A stretch of 46,440 nucleotides of DNA from Streptosporangium minutum (GTDB lineage: Bacteria > Actinomycetota > Actinomycetes > Streptosporangiales > Streptosporangiaceae), in contig NZ_NGFP01000021.1 in the NCBI RefSeq assembly GCF_002149035.1, positions 12,943 to 59,382 of the forward strand. Direction: 5' to 3'. Both the position numbers and the translations under genes were made by a program. The notes under the pieces are model-generated. The model was not told the DNA's origin, did no database searches, and was given only the letters and a program-made list of their open reading frames with translations. Shown piece by piece: positions 8,852 to 17,762 of the stretch (within the stretch, counting starts at the first letter, position 1; each line of letters opens with the position of its first letter).

Positions 8852-9544
8852 GTGAAGAAGAAATCTCTTCTCGCCTCGGCTCTGACCGCGCTGGCCCTGG
8901 CCGCCGCCCCGGCCGCCGCCCAGGCGGTCACCACGGGTTCCATCCTCAGGGTCTCTCCCACGCCCATGCCTACGGACATGACCTCCGAGTCGCCCACGGA
9001 CATGACCTCCGAGTCGCCCACCGACATGACCTCGGAGTCGCCCGGCGCCATGACCAAACCCTTCGGCCCGGGCTGTTCCTCCCTGCCCACCAGCGGCGAG
9101 GGAAGCCCGGAGAGCATGGCCAAGGAACCGGTCGCCACTGCGGCGTCCCATATCCCGCAGCTGTCCGCCCTGGCCGCGGCGGTCAAGAAGGCCGGGCTGG
9201 TCGACACGTTGAACTCCGCCAAGGAGATCACGGTGTTCGCTCCCACCAACGAGGCGTTCAGCAAGATCCCGAAGGAGATGCTCGCCAAGGTCCTGTCCGA
9301 CAAGGCGCAGCTCACCAAGATCCTTTCCTACCACGTCGTCGAGGGGAAGAAGACCCCCGAGGAGCTCACCGAGGCCACGCTGAGCACGCTCGGGGGCGGC
9401 ACGCTGACCGTCAAGGGCTCCGGTGAGGACTACACCGTCAACGACGAGGCCAAGGTCCTGTGCGGCAACATCCAGACCGCCAACGCCACCGTCTACCTGA
9501 TCGACGCGGTTCTGCTCCCCGCCGCCGGGGCGTCACCGAGCTGA
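8852..9544 (+). CDS. Secreted fasciclin-domain protein
   Basis: A 230-residue exported adhesion-type protein. The N-terminus VKKKSLLASALTALALAA... is a Sec signal peptide with cleavage expected after AQA (about residue 25). A low-complexity linker follows (three copies of PTDMTSES, residues 40-63). The fasciclin (FAS1) domain occupies about 95-228, with H1 segment EITVFAPTNEAFSKIP and H2 segment KILSYHVVEGKKTP. The closest known relatives are the mycobacterial MPT70/MPB83 type. GTG is chosen because AAGGAG stands 6 bases upstream and it opens directly on the basic signal-peptide start. A strong terminator follows the stop. Confidence 0.9.
   Translation: MKKKSLLASALTALALAAAPAAAQAVTTGSILRVSPTPMPTDMTSESPTDMTSESPTDMTSESPGAMTKPFGPGCSSLPTSGEGSPESMAKEPVATAASHIPQLSALAAAVKKAGLVDTLNSAKEITVFAPTNEAFSKIPKEMLAKVLSDKAQLTKILSYHVVEGKKTPEELTEATLSTLGGGTLTVKGSGEDYTVNDEAKVLCGNIQTANATVYLIDAVLLPAAGASPS
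8969..9040 (+). repeat. 24-bp tandem repeat, three copies
   Basis: Three consecutive 24-bp units (8969-8992, 8993-9016, 9017-9040) encode PTDMTSES three times; a decayed fourth begins at 9041. They differ at only one to three positions. The repeat forms the linker between signal peptide and fasciclin domain. Confidence 0.9.
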
Positions 9545-9549
9545 GCGGG

Positions 9550-9578
9550 TGAGGGGCGCCCTTCGCAGGCGCCCCTCA
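9550..9578 (+). terminator. Transcription terminator after the fasciclin gene
   Basis: A perfect 11-bp stem, TGAGGGGCGCC pairing with GGCGCCCCTCA around a 7-base loop, begins six bases after the fasciclin stop codon. There is no U tract, as is common for actinomycete terminators. Confidence 0.8.
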
Positions 9579-9654
9579 TCATGTCCTTCCGCCGATCACG
9601 AGTACCGCGCCCATCCACGGGTAACCGGCGCGGTACACGGAGAAGGGAAGCGGC

Positions 9655-11292
9655 ATGGGTGTGAGGGACGGCTCCGGACTGCGGGCGCGGCGGCTGAGGG
9701 CGGTGGCCCGCAAGGTCTTCGGGTGGCGGGACCTGCGGCCGGGACAGCTTGACGCCATGCGCCACCTGCTGGGCGGCGGCGACGCGCTCGTGGTCATGCC
9801 GACCGGCAGCGGCAAGTCCGCCGTCTACCAGGTGCCGGCCCTGCTGCTGGACGGGCCGACGGTGGTCGTCTCGCCGCTGATCGCGCTCCAGCGCGACCAG
9901 GTGGCCGGGCTGCGGGAGGCCGACGCCGGCGGGGCGGTCGCGGTCAACTCCGCGCAGGCCGGCACCGAGGCCTCCCTTGAGTCGGTGCGGGCGGGCAGGA
10001 CCGAGTTCGTCTTCCTCTCGCCCGAGCAGCTCGCCAAGCCGGAGACGGTCGAGCGGCTCCGTGCCGCCCGCCCCTCGCTGATCGCCATCGACGAGGCCCA
10101 CTGCGTGTCCGCGTGGGGACACGACTTCCGGCCCGACTACCTGCGGCTGGGACAGGTCATCGAGCGGCTCGGCCACCCCCCGGTGGTGGCGCTGACCGCC
10201 ACGGCGACCCCGTCGGTCCGCGAGGAGATCGTCACGGCCCTGGGCCTGTCGGACGTCCGCCAGATCGTGCGCGGCTTCGACCGTCCCAACCTGGACCTGG
10301 AGGTCCGCCGGTTCGTCTCGCAGGAGGACCTGCGGCGGGCGCTGGTGGAGGACGCCGCCTCCCGTCCCGGGCTCGGGCTGGTCTACGTCGCCACCCGCCG
10401 TGCCGCCGAGGAGTACGCCGCCGCGCTGCGGGAGGCGGGCCGCCGGGTCGAGCCGTACCACGCGGGGATGAAGGCCGCCGACCGCCACCGCGTCCACGGG
10501 ATGTTCCGCGACGACGAGCTCGACGTCGTCGTGGCGACCTCGGCGTTCGGCATGGGCATCGACAAGCCGGATGTGCGGTTCGTGCTGCACGCCGCGCCAC
10601 CGGAGTCACCGGACTCCTACTACCAGGAGATCGGCCGCGCCGGCCGGGACCAGGCCCCGGCCTCGGCGGTGCTGTTCTACCGTCCGGAGGATCTCGGGCT
10701 GCGCAGGTTCTTCGCCGGGGGGCGGGCCGACGAGGAGCTCCTGCTGCGGACCGCCACGCTGATCCACGAGCACGGGGGCGCCGTTCCGGCCGCCGGGCTG
10801 CGCGACCTGCTGGACGTCGGCGCCACCCGGCTGACCCGGGTGGTGAACCTGCTGGAGCGCGCCGGCGCGGTCGAGGTCACCGGGGAGGGGGACCTGCGCC
10901 AGGTCTCCGGCGGCCCCGCGCCGCGGGAGGCCGTCGCGCGCGCCGTCGAACTCGACGACACCCGCCGCCGCATCGACGAGTCACGCATCGACATGATGCG
11001 CGGCTACGCCGAGACCACCGGCTGCCGCCGCAGGTTCCTGCTGGAGTACTTCGGCGAGCCGTACGAGCGCACCTGCGGGGACTGCGACACCTGCCGGGCG
11101 GGCCTGTCCGCCCCGCCGGAGACCGGCGACGGGCCCTTTCCGATGCACGCCGGCGTCCGGCACAGCAGCTGGGGCGCCGGGGTGGTGATGAGCAGGGAGG
11201 CCGACCGGATCACCGTCCTGTTCGACGAGGTCGGCTACAAGACGCTCTCCCTGGAGGCCGTCGAACGCGACGGCCTCCTGGTGGCCGGATAA
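9655..11292 (+). CDS. recQ: RecQ-family ATP-dependent DNA helicase
   Basis: A superfamily 2 DNA helicase, 545 residues. Q-motif region FGWRDLRPGQLDAM (22-35), Walker A MPTGSGKS (48-55), DEAH box IDEAHCVSAWGHDFRPDY (about 144-161), motif III ALTATATP, and motif VI QEIGRAGRDQAP. After the helicase core is a zinc-binding segment with Cys at about 457, 473, 476 and 479 (YERTCGDCDTC). The RQC winged helix is reduced and there is no HRDC domain. A short C-terminal beta domain (HSSWGAGVVMS...ITVLFDEVGYKTLSLEAV) resembles the tail of many actinobacterial RecQ paralogues. It likely unwinds recombination or repair intermediates. ATG follows AAGGGAAG. Confidence 0.9.
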   Translation: MGVRDGSGLRARRLRAVARKVFGWRDLRPGQLDAMRHLLGGGDALVVMPTGSGKSAVYQVPALLLDGPTVVVSPLIALQRDQVAGLREADAGGAVAVNSAQAGTEASLESVRAGRTEFVFLSPEQLAKPETVERLRAARPSLIAIDEAHCVSAWGHDFRPDYLRLGQVIERLGHPPVVALTATATPSVREEIVTALGLSDVRQIVRGFDRPNLDLEVRRFVSQEDLRRALVEDAASRPGLGLVYVATRRAAEEYAAALREAGRRVEPYHAGMKAADRHRVHGMFRDDELDVVVATSAFGMGIDKPDVRFVLHAAPPESPDSYYQEIGRAGRDQAPASAVLFYRPEDLGLRRFFAGGRADEELLLRTATLIHEHGGAVPAAGLRDLLDVGATRLTRVVNLLERAGAVEVTGEGDLRQVSGGPAPREAVARAVELDDTRRRIDESRIDMMRGYAETTGCRRRFLLEYFGEPYERTCGDCDTCRAGLSAPPETGDGPFPMHAGVRHSSWGAGVVMSREADRITVLFDEVGYKTLSLEAVERDGLLVAG

Positions 11293-11439
11293 CCCGGCAT
11301 GACACCGAATCGCCCCGGCACCCCCGGTGGGAGATGAGGCCTTCCACGTTCTCGGTTGTCCATCCACCAAACCGGCGCACGAGCCGAACCGCTCTCTCCT
11401 GCCGATCGCCGTAACAGGACAGCCTGTTTCATCGAGGCG

Positions 11440-11783
11440 GGAGGCGCAAAGTGACCGTGGATCGCCACCTCGACCGGGACGGGTGTCACACCGCCGAGGG
11501 GCACTTCCGCACCGCCGAGGGGCACGAGACGCGCCGGGGGGATTTGCCCGATCCGGCACGTCAACCCCTGCCCGTGAGCGTCGATCTTGTCCAGTGGCCA
11601 CATGCCGGGATCGGGCGGCCGCGCCTCGAGCCTGCGCACGTCGACCGCCACGACGGCGCGGACGGACGGGTCAACCGGCGGGACATCACATCGGTCATCG
11701 CCTGATACACCCGCGACTCGGACGTGGTCACGGCAACCCGCATGCCGCCTCGGCCGTCCTTCTTCGTGTGTTCCATCGCTCAC
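11440..11783 (-). pseudogene. Possible frameshifted gene remnant, family not recognised
   Basis: This is the middle of a 582-bp gap between RecQ and the TIR-WD40 gene. On the minus strand one frame reads MEHTKKDGRGGMRVAV...SRVYQAMTDVMSRR from about 11776. A second frame then continues with strong third-position GC as AVVAVDVRRLEARPPDP, GMWPLDKIDAHGQGLTCRIG and QIPPARLVPL to about 11440. The change of frame near 11690 suggests a broken gene. I do not recognise the family. The rest of the gap (11293-11440 and 11784-11874) shows nothing definite. It could equally be chance coding bias in GC-rich DNA. Confidence 0.25.
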
Positions 11784-11874
11784 GCAGCTTGACCTGCGAG
11801 CGGAGCGGGCCGCACGGTTGTGGCCTGCGGCCCTGTCATCGAATCAGCGACGTCATAGTCAGCGAGGCCCGGCC

Positions 11875-14688
11875 ATGACCTCACCAGGTGAGCAGAGCGA
11901 TCGGACGCCGGTTGCGGTGGAGCCGCCGATGAGCAGCGACCCACCCAAGCGGTATGCGGCGTTCATCTCCTATTCGCACAGTGCGGAAGGCGCATTTGCG
12001 CCTGCGCTGCAGGAGGGCCTGCAGCGGCTGGCCAAGCCGTGGCGTCGACGCCGGGCGCTGGAGGTGTTTCGCGACCAGACCGGCCTGGCGGTCAGCGCCG
12101 GCCTGTGGCCGAGTATCTGCGCGGCCCTGGACGGCTCGTCCTGGCTGGTGTTGCTGGCCTCGCCTCAGGCGGCGCGATCGCTCTGGGTGGGCAGGGAGAT
12201 CGAACGCTGGATCGCCACCAAAGGATCGCAGACGATCTTGCCGGTGGTCACCGACGGCACATGGGTGTGGGACGAGCAGACCGGCGACTTCGACCGGGAG
12301 GCCTCCACGGCCGCGCACCCGGCCCTTCACGGGGTGTTCGCGGCCGAACCACGGCATCTCGATATGACCTGGGCCAAGCAGGAGACCCATCTGACGCTGC
12401 GTAATCCCCGATTCCGCGACGCGGTCGCCGAGCTCGCCGCGCCCATGCACGGCCTGACCAAGGACGAACTCGAAGGCGACGATGTCCGCCGGCAGCGGCG
12501 GACGATCCGACTGGCGCGCGGCGCGATGGCAGGCCTGACCGTCTTGACGCTGACGACTTCGGCCGCAGCCGTCACAGCCGTCAACGCCGCTGAACGGGCC
12601 GGTGTCCAGCAGCGAAGGGCCGAGACGCAGAAGAACTTGGCCCTGTCGCGTCAGCTGGTCGCGCAGAGCGAGCAACTGCTGAGCGCCGATCCCGTCACCG
12701 CGCGGCGACTGGCCCTGACCGCCTATCGTCTCGCTCCCACCGATGACGCCCGCTACAGCATGCTGGCCGCCCTGGCCACTTCCGGGCGCGCCGTCCTCAA
12801 CGGCCATACCGCCACCGTCTTGGCGGTTGCCTTCAGCCCCGACGGGCGCACCCTGGCCTCCAGCGGAAACGACATGTCGATCCGGCTGTGGGACGTGGCC
12901 ACTCACCGTCCGATCGGTGAACCGCTGACCGGCCATACCGAGAGAATCTACGCGGTGGCCTTCAGCCCTGACGGACGCACCCTCGCCACGGGCAGCCAGG
13001 ACAGAACCATCCGGCTGTGGGACGTGGCCACCCAGCGTCCGATCGGGGATCCGCTGGTCGGCTCTGCCGATGAGGTCAATACGGTGGCGTTCGCCCCGGA
13101 CGGGCGCACCCTGGCCACCGGCGGCGTCGACAAGACCGTCCGGTTGTGGGACGTCGCCGGCCGCCGCCCGCTCGGCAAACCGCTGACCGGCCACACTGAA
13201 GCGATCGCATCGGTGGCGTTCGCCCCGGACGGGCGCACCCTGGCCACCGGCGGCGTCGACAAGACCGTCCGGTTGTGGGACGTCGCCGGCCGCCGCCCGC
13301 TCGGCAAACCACTGACCGGCCACACCAAGAGAATCTACGTGGTGGCGTTCGCTCCGGACGGGCGCACCCTGGCCTCCGGCGGAGGAGATGAGACCGTTCG
13401 ACTGTGGGACGTGGCCGGCCGCCGCCCGCTCGGCAAACCACTGACCGGCCACACTGAAGTGATCACATCGGTGGCCTTCAGCCCCGATGGGCGTACCTTG
13501 GCCTCCGGCGGCACCGACAGGGTGGTCCGGTTGTGGGATGTGACCACGCGCAGCCCCGTCGGTGAACCCCTCGTCGGGCACACCGACATCATCTGGTCGG
13601 TGGCCTTCAGGGCGGACAACCGCACCGTGGCCAGCGCCGGAGCTGATACGTCGGTGCGGTTATGGGACGCCTCAGCCCATCGTCCGGCCGGTGAACCGCT
13701 GATCGGCCACACCGCCGAGGTCTACGCGGCGACCTTCAGCTCCGACGGGCGCACCCTGGCCACCGGCGGAGGCGACAAGTCCGTCCGGCTGTGGGACAGC
13801 GCCACGCACCGCCCCATCGGCAAACCACTCACCGGCCACACCGACGCGGTCGAGTCGGTGGTCTTCAGCCCCGATGGGCGTACCTTGGCCTCCGGCGGGG
13901 ACGACCACACGGTCCGGCTGTGGGACGTGGCCACCCGCCGTCCGATCGGTGAGCCGATGACCGGCCCCCTCGCGCTCAGCGTGGACTTCAGCCCGGACGG
14001 GCGCACCCTGGCCTCCGGCGGGGACGACCACACGGTCCGGCTGTGGGACGTGGCCACCCGCCGTCCCCTCGGCGAACCGCTGACCGGCCACACCGCCGAG
14101 GTCAACGCGGTGGCCTTCAGCCCGGACGGGCACATCCTGGCCACCGGCGGCGCCGACCACACGGTCCGGCTGTGGGAGGTCGCCACCCGCCGCCCCCTCG
14201 GTGAACCGCTGAGTGGGCACACCGACACCGTATGGTCGGTCGCCTTCAGCCCTGACGGTCATACCGTGGCCAGTGCCGCCGGCGACAACACGATTCGGCT
14301 GTGGGACGTCGCCACTCGCCGCCCGGTCGGCAACCCCATGAGCGTGCCTGACGTCTGGGTCGGCTCGGTGGCCTTCAGCCCCGACGGGCGCATGCTGGCC
14401 GGCGCCAGCGGCACCAACGCGGTGCAGTTGTGGGATGTCGCAACGCGTCGCCCCATCGGGGAAGCGCTGAACGGGCCTGCCGACGTGGTCGGCTCGGTGG
14501 CCTTCAGCCCCGACGGGCGCATGCTGGCCGGCGCCACCTGGGACAGTACGGCACGGATATGGGACCTGACCGCCTTCGGGAACCCTTCCAAAGCCCTGTG
14601 CGACGCTGGGGGCCCGCTGCCGCCGGCCGAGTGGAGCCGCTACCTTCCCGGTGAGCCCTACCAGCAGTCATGCCCCCGCGTTTCCTGA
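11875..14688 (+). CDS. TIR domain - transmembrane - 14x WD40 repeat protein
   Basis: A 937-residue multidomain receptor-like protein. An N-terminal TIR domain (about 26-165) opens with RYAAFISYSHSAEGAF and has the W-x3-E helix SLWVGREIERW with Glu108, the position that is catalytic in NAD-cleaving TIRs. A single membrane helix lies near 213-237 (AMAGLTVLTLTTSAAAVTAV), then a helical linker, then 14 WD40 repeats from about 304 to 925. Most have the form AFSPDGRTLASGG..RLWDVATRRPIGEPL, enough for two seven-blade propellers. No NTPase lies between TIR and WD40, unlike STAND proteins. The start is the ATG just before SPGEQSDR. A likely role is recognition by the propellers coupled to TIR signalling or NADase activity; this is inference. 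Confidence 0.88.
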   Translation: MTSPGEQSDRTPVAVEPPMSSDPPKRYAAFISYSHSAEGAFAPALQEGLQRLAKPWRRRRALEVFRDQTGLAVSAGLWPSICAALDGSSWLVLLASPQAARSLWVGREIERWIATKGSQTILPVVTDGTWVWDEQTGDFDREASTAAHPALHGVFAAEPRHLDMTWAKQETHLTLRNPRFRDAVAELAAPMHGLTKDELEGDDVRRQRRTIRLARGAMAGLTVLTLTTSAAAVTAVNAAERAGVQQRRAETQKNLALSRQLVAQSEQLLSADPVTARRLALTAYRLAPTDDARYSMLAALATSGRAVLNGHTATVLAVAFSPDGRTLASSGNDMSIRLWDVATHRPIGEPLTGHTERIYAVAFSPDGRTLATGSQDRTIRLWDVATQRPIGDPLVGSADEVNTVAFAPDGRTLATGGVDKTVRLWDVAGRRPLGKPLTGHTEAIASVAFAPDGRTLATGGVDKTVRLWDVAGRRPLGKPLTGHTKRIYVVAFAPDGRTLASGGGDETVRLWDVAGRRPLGKPLTGHTEVITSVAFSPDGRTLASGGTDRVVRLWDVTTRSPVGEPLVGHTDIIWSVAFRADNRTVASAGADTSVRLWDASAHRPAGEPLIGHTAEVYAATFSSDGRTLATGGGDKSVRLWDSATHRPIGKPLTGHTDAVESVVFSPDGRTLASGGDDHTVRLWDVATRRPIGEPMTGPLALSVDFSPDGRTLASGGDDHTVRLWDVATRRPLGEPLTGHTAEVNAVAFSPDGHILATGGADHTVRLWEVATRRPLGEPLSGHTDTVWSVAFSPDGHTVASAAGDNTIRLWDVATRRPVGNPMSVPDVWVGSVAFSPDGRMLAGASGTNAVQLWDVATRRPIGEALNGPADVVGSVAFSPDGRMLAGATWDSTARIWDLTAFGNPSKALCDAGGPLPPAEWSRYLPGEPYQQSCPRVS
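13082..13310 (+). repeat. Near-identical WD40 blade duplication, 129-bp period
   Basis: Bases 13082-13181 recur without change at 13211-13310, exactly 129 bp (43 codons, one blade) apart. The following 15 bases differ only once. Another pair of blades (about 13863-13953 and 13983-14073) is also close to identical. This indicates recent blade duplication or gene conversion inside the propeller. Confidence 0.9.
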
Positions 14689-14921
14689 AAACGGTGAAGG
14701 GCCGGTGCCCGCTGCCGCGCCATCGATCCGGGAATGCCCCGGGGAAGGGGATCTTCCAGGAGTCGGCCGCGCCGGCAGGCGGCGAAGACGGTTTCTGCAC
14801 GTAACCTCCACAGTTAACGGGGCATATCTCCCCGAATACCGGCAGCTTCGGCGATCTTGTCCTGTCAAGATGCTTCTCATCCCTCTCGCATGAGGCGAGG
14901 GGCATATGCGGGAGCAATCAC

Positions 14922-15809
14922 GTGAAGCGCTTCATCGCCGGTCTCGCGTGCGCCACGGCCACTGCCTTGGTCCCGCCCGCGCACACTCTGCCCGCACCCG
15001 CCCAGGCGAGCACCGTCTCCTTCCGCGCGGCCGATCCGGCGAACGCGCTCAGGCAGCAGTTTCGCGCCGGGCGCGGCGTGCGGGTTACCGAGACCGTCCG
15101 GCTCGGCATGGGGAAGGGCACGGACAGCGTGCGCCGCGAAGGCGTACTGCGGTTCAGCCCCTCCGGCATCGTCGCCGCGGACTTCGTGCGGCGCGTCACC
15201 TCCAGCCCGCCCCGCAAGAACGACAGTCCCATCTACGTGCAGCACATGATCAGCGTTGGCGGGAAGTACTACCACCGCGACGTCACCCCGGCCGACGACT
15301 ATCTCCCCGAAGGCAAGAGGTGGGTGCGTGCCGGCATTGACAGGCCTTCGCAGAAGTGGGGCACCGCCTTCGGCGACCAGTTCATCAACGTGTTCGAGCC
15401 GGCCACCCTGGAGTTCCTGCTGCGCACCTCGACCCACCGCCTGCCCGGCCAGGGCGGCACTCAGTACCGGGGCACGATCACCGAGGCCGAGCTCTACAAG
15501 GTCTCTCGCTCCTTCCGCGAGCGGACGGTCTTCTTTGCGCCGGACAGCAAGCGGCAGCGAGCGAAAATCACCTGGCGGCTTTGGACGGACGACAGCGGGC
15601 TGGTGACCCGCCTGGTGACCGGCCACATGTACGGCTACATGTTCGACGACTCCTCCAGCGATACCCGCTACAGCGGCTGGGGCTCCACGGTCACGGTCGC
15701 GCCCCCACCCGCCGACCAGGTCGTCGACGAAGACGACGTCGACTACTCCACCAGGTCGGAAACCCCGCGCAACGTCGCTCGGCCCGATCAGCCCGGTATC
15801 CGACGCTGA
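14922..15809 (+). CDS. Secreted protein, LolA/LppX-like fold suspected
   Basis: A 295-residue exported protein with a signal peptide VKRFIAGLACATATALVPPAHTL... and probable cleavage after AQA at about residue 30. No lipobox is seen. The pattern EGVLRFSPSGIVAADFV, then GGKYYHRD and LPEGKRWVRAGI resembles actinomycete secreted proteins with a LolA/LppX-type half-barrel, but that is a weak, pattern-level match. The C-terminus is acidic then polar (ADQVVDEDDVDYSTRSE). The GTG start has GGGAGC upstream. It is convergent with the Ser/Thr kinase and the two coding regions overlap by 22 bp at their 3' ends. Function unknown. Confidence 0.7.
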   Translation: MKRFIAGLACATATALVPPAHTLPAPAQASTVSFRAADPANALRQQFRAGRGVRVTETVRLGMGKGTDSVRREGVLRFSPSGIVAADFVRRVTSSPPRKNDSPIYVQHMISVGGKYYHRDVTPADDYLPEGKRWVRAGIDRPSQKWGTAFGDQFINVFEPATLEFLLRTSTHRLPGQGGTQYRGTITEAELYKVSRSFRERTVFFAPDSKRQRAKITWRLWTDDSGLVTRLVTGHMYGYMFDDSSSDTRYSGWGSTVTVAPPPADQVVDEDDVDYSTRSETPRNVARPDQPGIRR

Positions 15810-17167
15810 TCGGACCGTGCGGGCAGCCATGATCGTGTTCGACCTCTGATCGTTTCGCGTCGATCTGCGCGCTGCGAGCTCCAGGCCGACCCGACAGCGA
15901 CGAGGACGACGATGCTGATCAAGACCAGCGACACTGTCGCGGACTCTCGCCCGGAGAGCTCCATCGCGTTCCGGAAGATCTCGCCGGCGCCGTGGAAGGC
16001 GAAAGCAGTCGCGCCACAGCCGAAGACGAGCCCGGCGACACCAACGACAGCAGTGACGATCTTGCCGACGTTCGCCGGCAGGAACCGCGCGAGACTGGCG
16101 CACACCAAGCCGACGAGAACGACATCGGCAACGGCGACGCTGACCACGGCGCTGCCCATGTGGTCCTCGAATTGCCCCCACGTTGCGCCGGCGTCAGGGA
16201 GTCCGGCGACGCCGAGCGCCGTTATGACCGCCATCGCCGATATGGCCACCATCAGCGCCGCAACACCTACGGGCGGCCACTTCCTCGGCCGAGCTGGGAG
16301 GATCTTGGTGTCGCGCCGCACGTGGACTTCGGTTGCGGGCTGCTCACCCGCGATGTCACCTGCCATGGCCAGTGCTTCGCCGACCGTCGGCCTGCGGCCC
16401 GGGTCCTTGTCCAGAAGCCGGGTGATCAGCTGCGTGAGCGGCCCGGCTCGTCGCGGCGCCGGGGCCTCCTCCAGTAGCACTGCGGCCAACGTCGCTTCCT
16501 GGGTATCGCGGCGGAACGGCGAGACGCCCTCGACGACCTGGTAAAGGGTCACGCCGAGGGAGAACAGATCCCCGGCGGGAAGGCCGTCGCTGCCACGCAA
16601 CCGCTCGGGCGCCGTGTACTCCGCCGAGCCGATGAACATCCCGGTGGCAGTCAGTGCGGTGTCGGTGCGGTGGATCGCTGTCCCGAAGTCGGTGAGCAGG
16701 ACCTTCCCGTTCCCGGTGAGCATGACGTTGGCCGGTTTGATGTCGCGGTGCACGACACCTTCCCGGTGTGCTGCGCCGACGGTCGTCAGCAGCGCCGCGG
16801 CGACTTCGACGGCCCTGCCCATCGGAAGAGGTCCGTGCTCCTCAACGTGCTCGCTCAGCGAGCAGCCGTCGACCAGTTCCATGACGATCCAGGGAAGGCC
16901 GTCGTCGATGACAATGTCGTGGATCGCGACGATTCCGTCGTGCTTGCGTAACCGGGCGGCATTGCGGGCCTCGCGTGTGGCGCGCGCCAGCCGCTCGGCT
17001 CGTTCGGTTTCCGGCATCCCTGTCGGCAGCCGCAGTTCCTTGATCGCAACGTCCACGTCGAGGGTCTCGTCGCGAGCCCGCCAGACCCGCCCGAAAGCAC
17101 CGGACCCCAGTTCGGCAGCCAGCCGGTAGCGCCCGCCGACCACGTCACCGGCCAGCCTCGAAGTCAT
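15788..17167 (-). CDS. Membrane Ser/Thr protein kinase (PknB type) with four C-terminal helices
   Basis: A Hanks-type kinase, 459 residues. Glycine loop ELGSGAFGRVWRA (19-31), ATP-anchoring Lys43 in VAIKELRL, catalytic HRDIKPANVML (140-150) and DFGTA (160-164), so all key residues are present. The activation loop holds several Thr (HRTDTALTATG). The kinase domain ends near 270. A basic juxtamembrane segment follows, then four hydrophobic helices (about 298-435) and a basic tail, with no PASTA or other extracellular sensor domain. The start ATG has AGGAG upstream. It likely phosphorylates cytosolic regulators; the input is unknown. The 3' end overlaps the convergent secreted-protein gene. Confidence 0.9.
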   Translation of the reverse strand: MTSRLAGDVVGGRYRLAAELGSGAFGRVWRARDETLDVDVAIKELRLPTGMPETERAERLARATREARNAARLRKHDGIVAIHDIVIDDGLPWIVMELVDGCSLSEHVEEHGPLPMGRAVEVAAALLTTVGAAHREGVVHRDIKPANVMLTGNGKVLLTDFGTAIHRTDTALTATGMFIGSAEYTAPERLRGSDGLPAGDLFSLGVTLYQVVEGVSPFRRDTQEATLAAVLLEEAPAPRRAGPLTQLITRLLDKDPGRRPTVGEALAMAGDIAGEQPATEVHVRRDTKILPARPRKWPPVGVAALMVAISAMAVITALGVAGLPDAGATWGQFEDHMGSAVVSVAVADVVLVGLVCASLARFLPANVGKIVTAVVGVAGLVFGCGATAFAFHGAGEIFRNAMELSGRESATVSLVLISIVVLVAVGSAWSSQRADRRETIRGRTRSWLPARSDQRRIPG

Positions 17168-17762
17168 GCCCCGTCTCCTGCCATCCTGCTTGGCACGAAC
17201 AGTTGATCAGGGTACAGCCACCGTCATCGGTGCATGCCCGTTTGCCGCACTTGGTGCGTAATGCGAAGGCGGCGGTCATCGCGCGTTATCCACAGGTGGT
17301 GACCCCCGACCGGCCCGCTTCACCCGGCCGAGCATGCCCGGCGAGACGGCGCACATCGCGGTTCGGGAGCGTCTTTAGATCGTCAAAGCCGGCCGTGCGC
17401 ACAGCCTGGCGGCATGACACAGGGCTCGGAGAACAGGCGAACGGTGATTCTTGCGCCGCGGCCCGAACCAGCGGCCTGCCGCCAGACGTGACAGGACGTG
17501 ACCAAGATCGAATGGTGGGCATCTCTACGCTTGTCAACGGCGTTCCGCCGTACGGCGGGACGCCGTCGGTCTGGTCGACCGGCCACGCTGACCGGGCTGG
17601 AGCCGCTCACCGGCGGAGATGCCTCGGGAGCCGCCGCTTCGGCAGAGTCGGGCCTGACAGCCGCCGGCGGATGATCCGAGGGTCTTCTGCCTCCCGCCGG
17701 TGTGATCTGCCGTTCAGCGGGATCGGCCCGGTCTGCCCGAACAGCCGACCCGGTAGCTCCCA
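17168..17762. other. Gap without a supported gene
   Basis: These 595 bp between the kinase start and the methyltransferase stop contain open frames on both strands (for example 17286-17537 minus), but none with a recognisable product or clear start. The only definite structure is the hairpin at 17537-17566. The kinase promoter should lie near 17168-17260, but no clear hexamers are seen. Confidence 0.5.
17537..17566. terminator. Strong 14-bp hairpin
   Basis: ACGGCGTTCCGCCG and CGGCGGGACGCCGT pair along 14 positions with one G-T wobble around a 2-base TA loop. It lies about 200 bp downstream of the minus-strand methyltransferase stop. It may be a distal terminator for that gene, or the terminator of something unannotated in the gap. 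Confidence 0.45.

Noticed and set aside
11327-11878. A 183-codon plus-strand frame between recQ and TIR-WD40
   Set aside because: Arg/Pro/His-rich, without domain, and its end overlaps the start of the next gene out of frame; the minus strand has the better coding bias.
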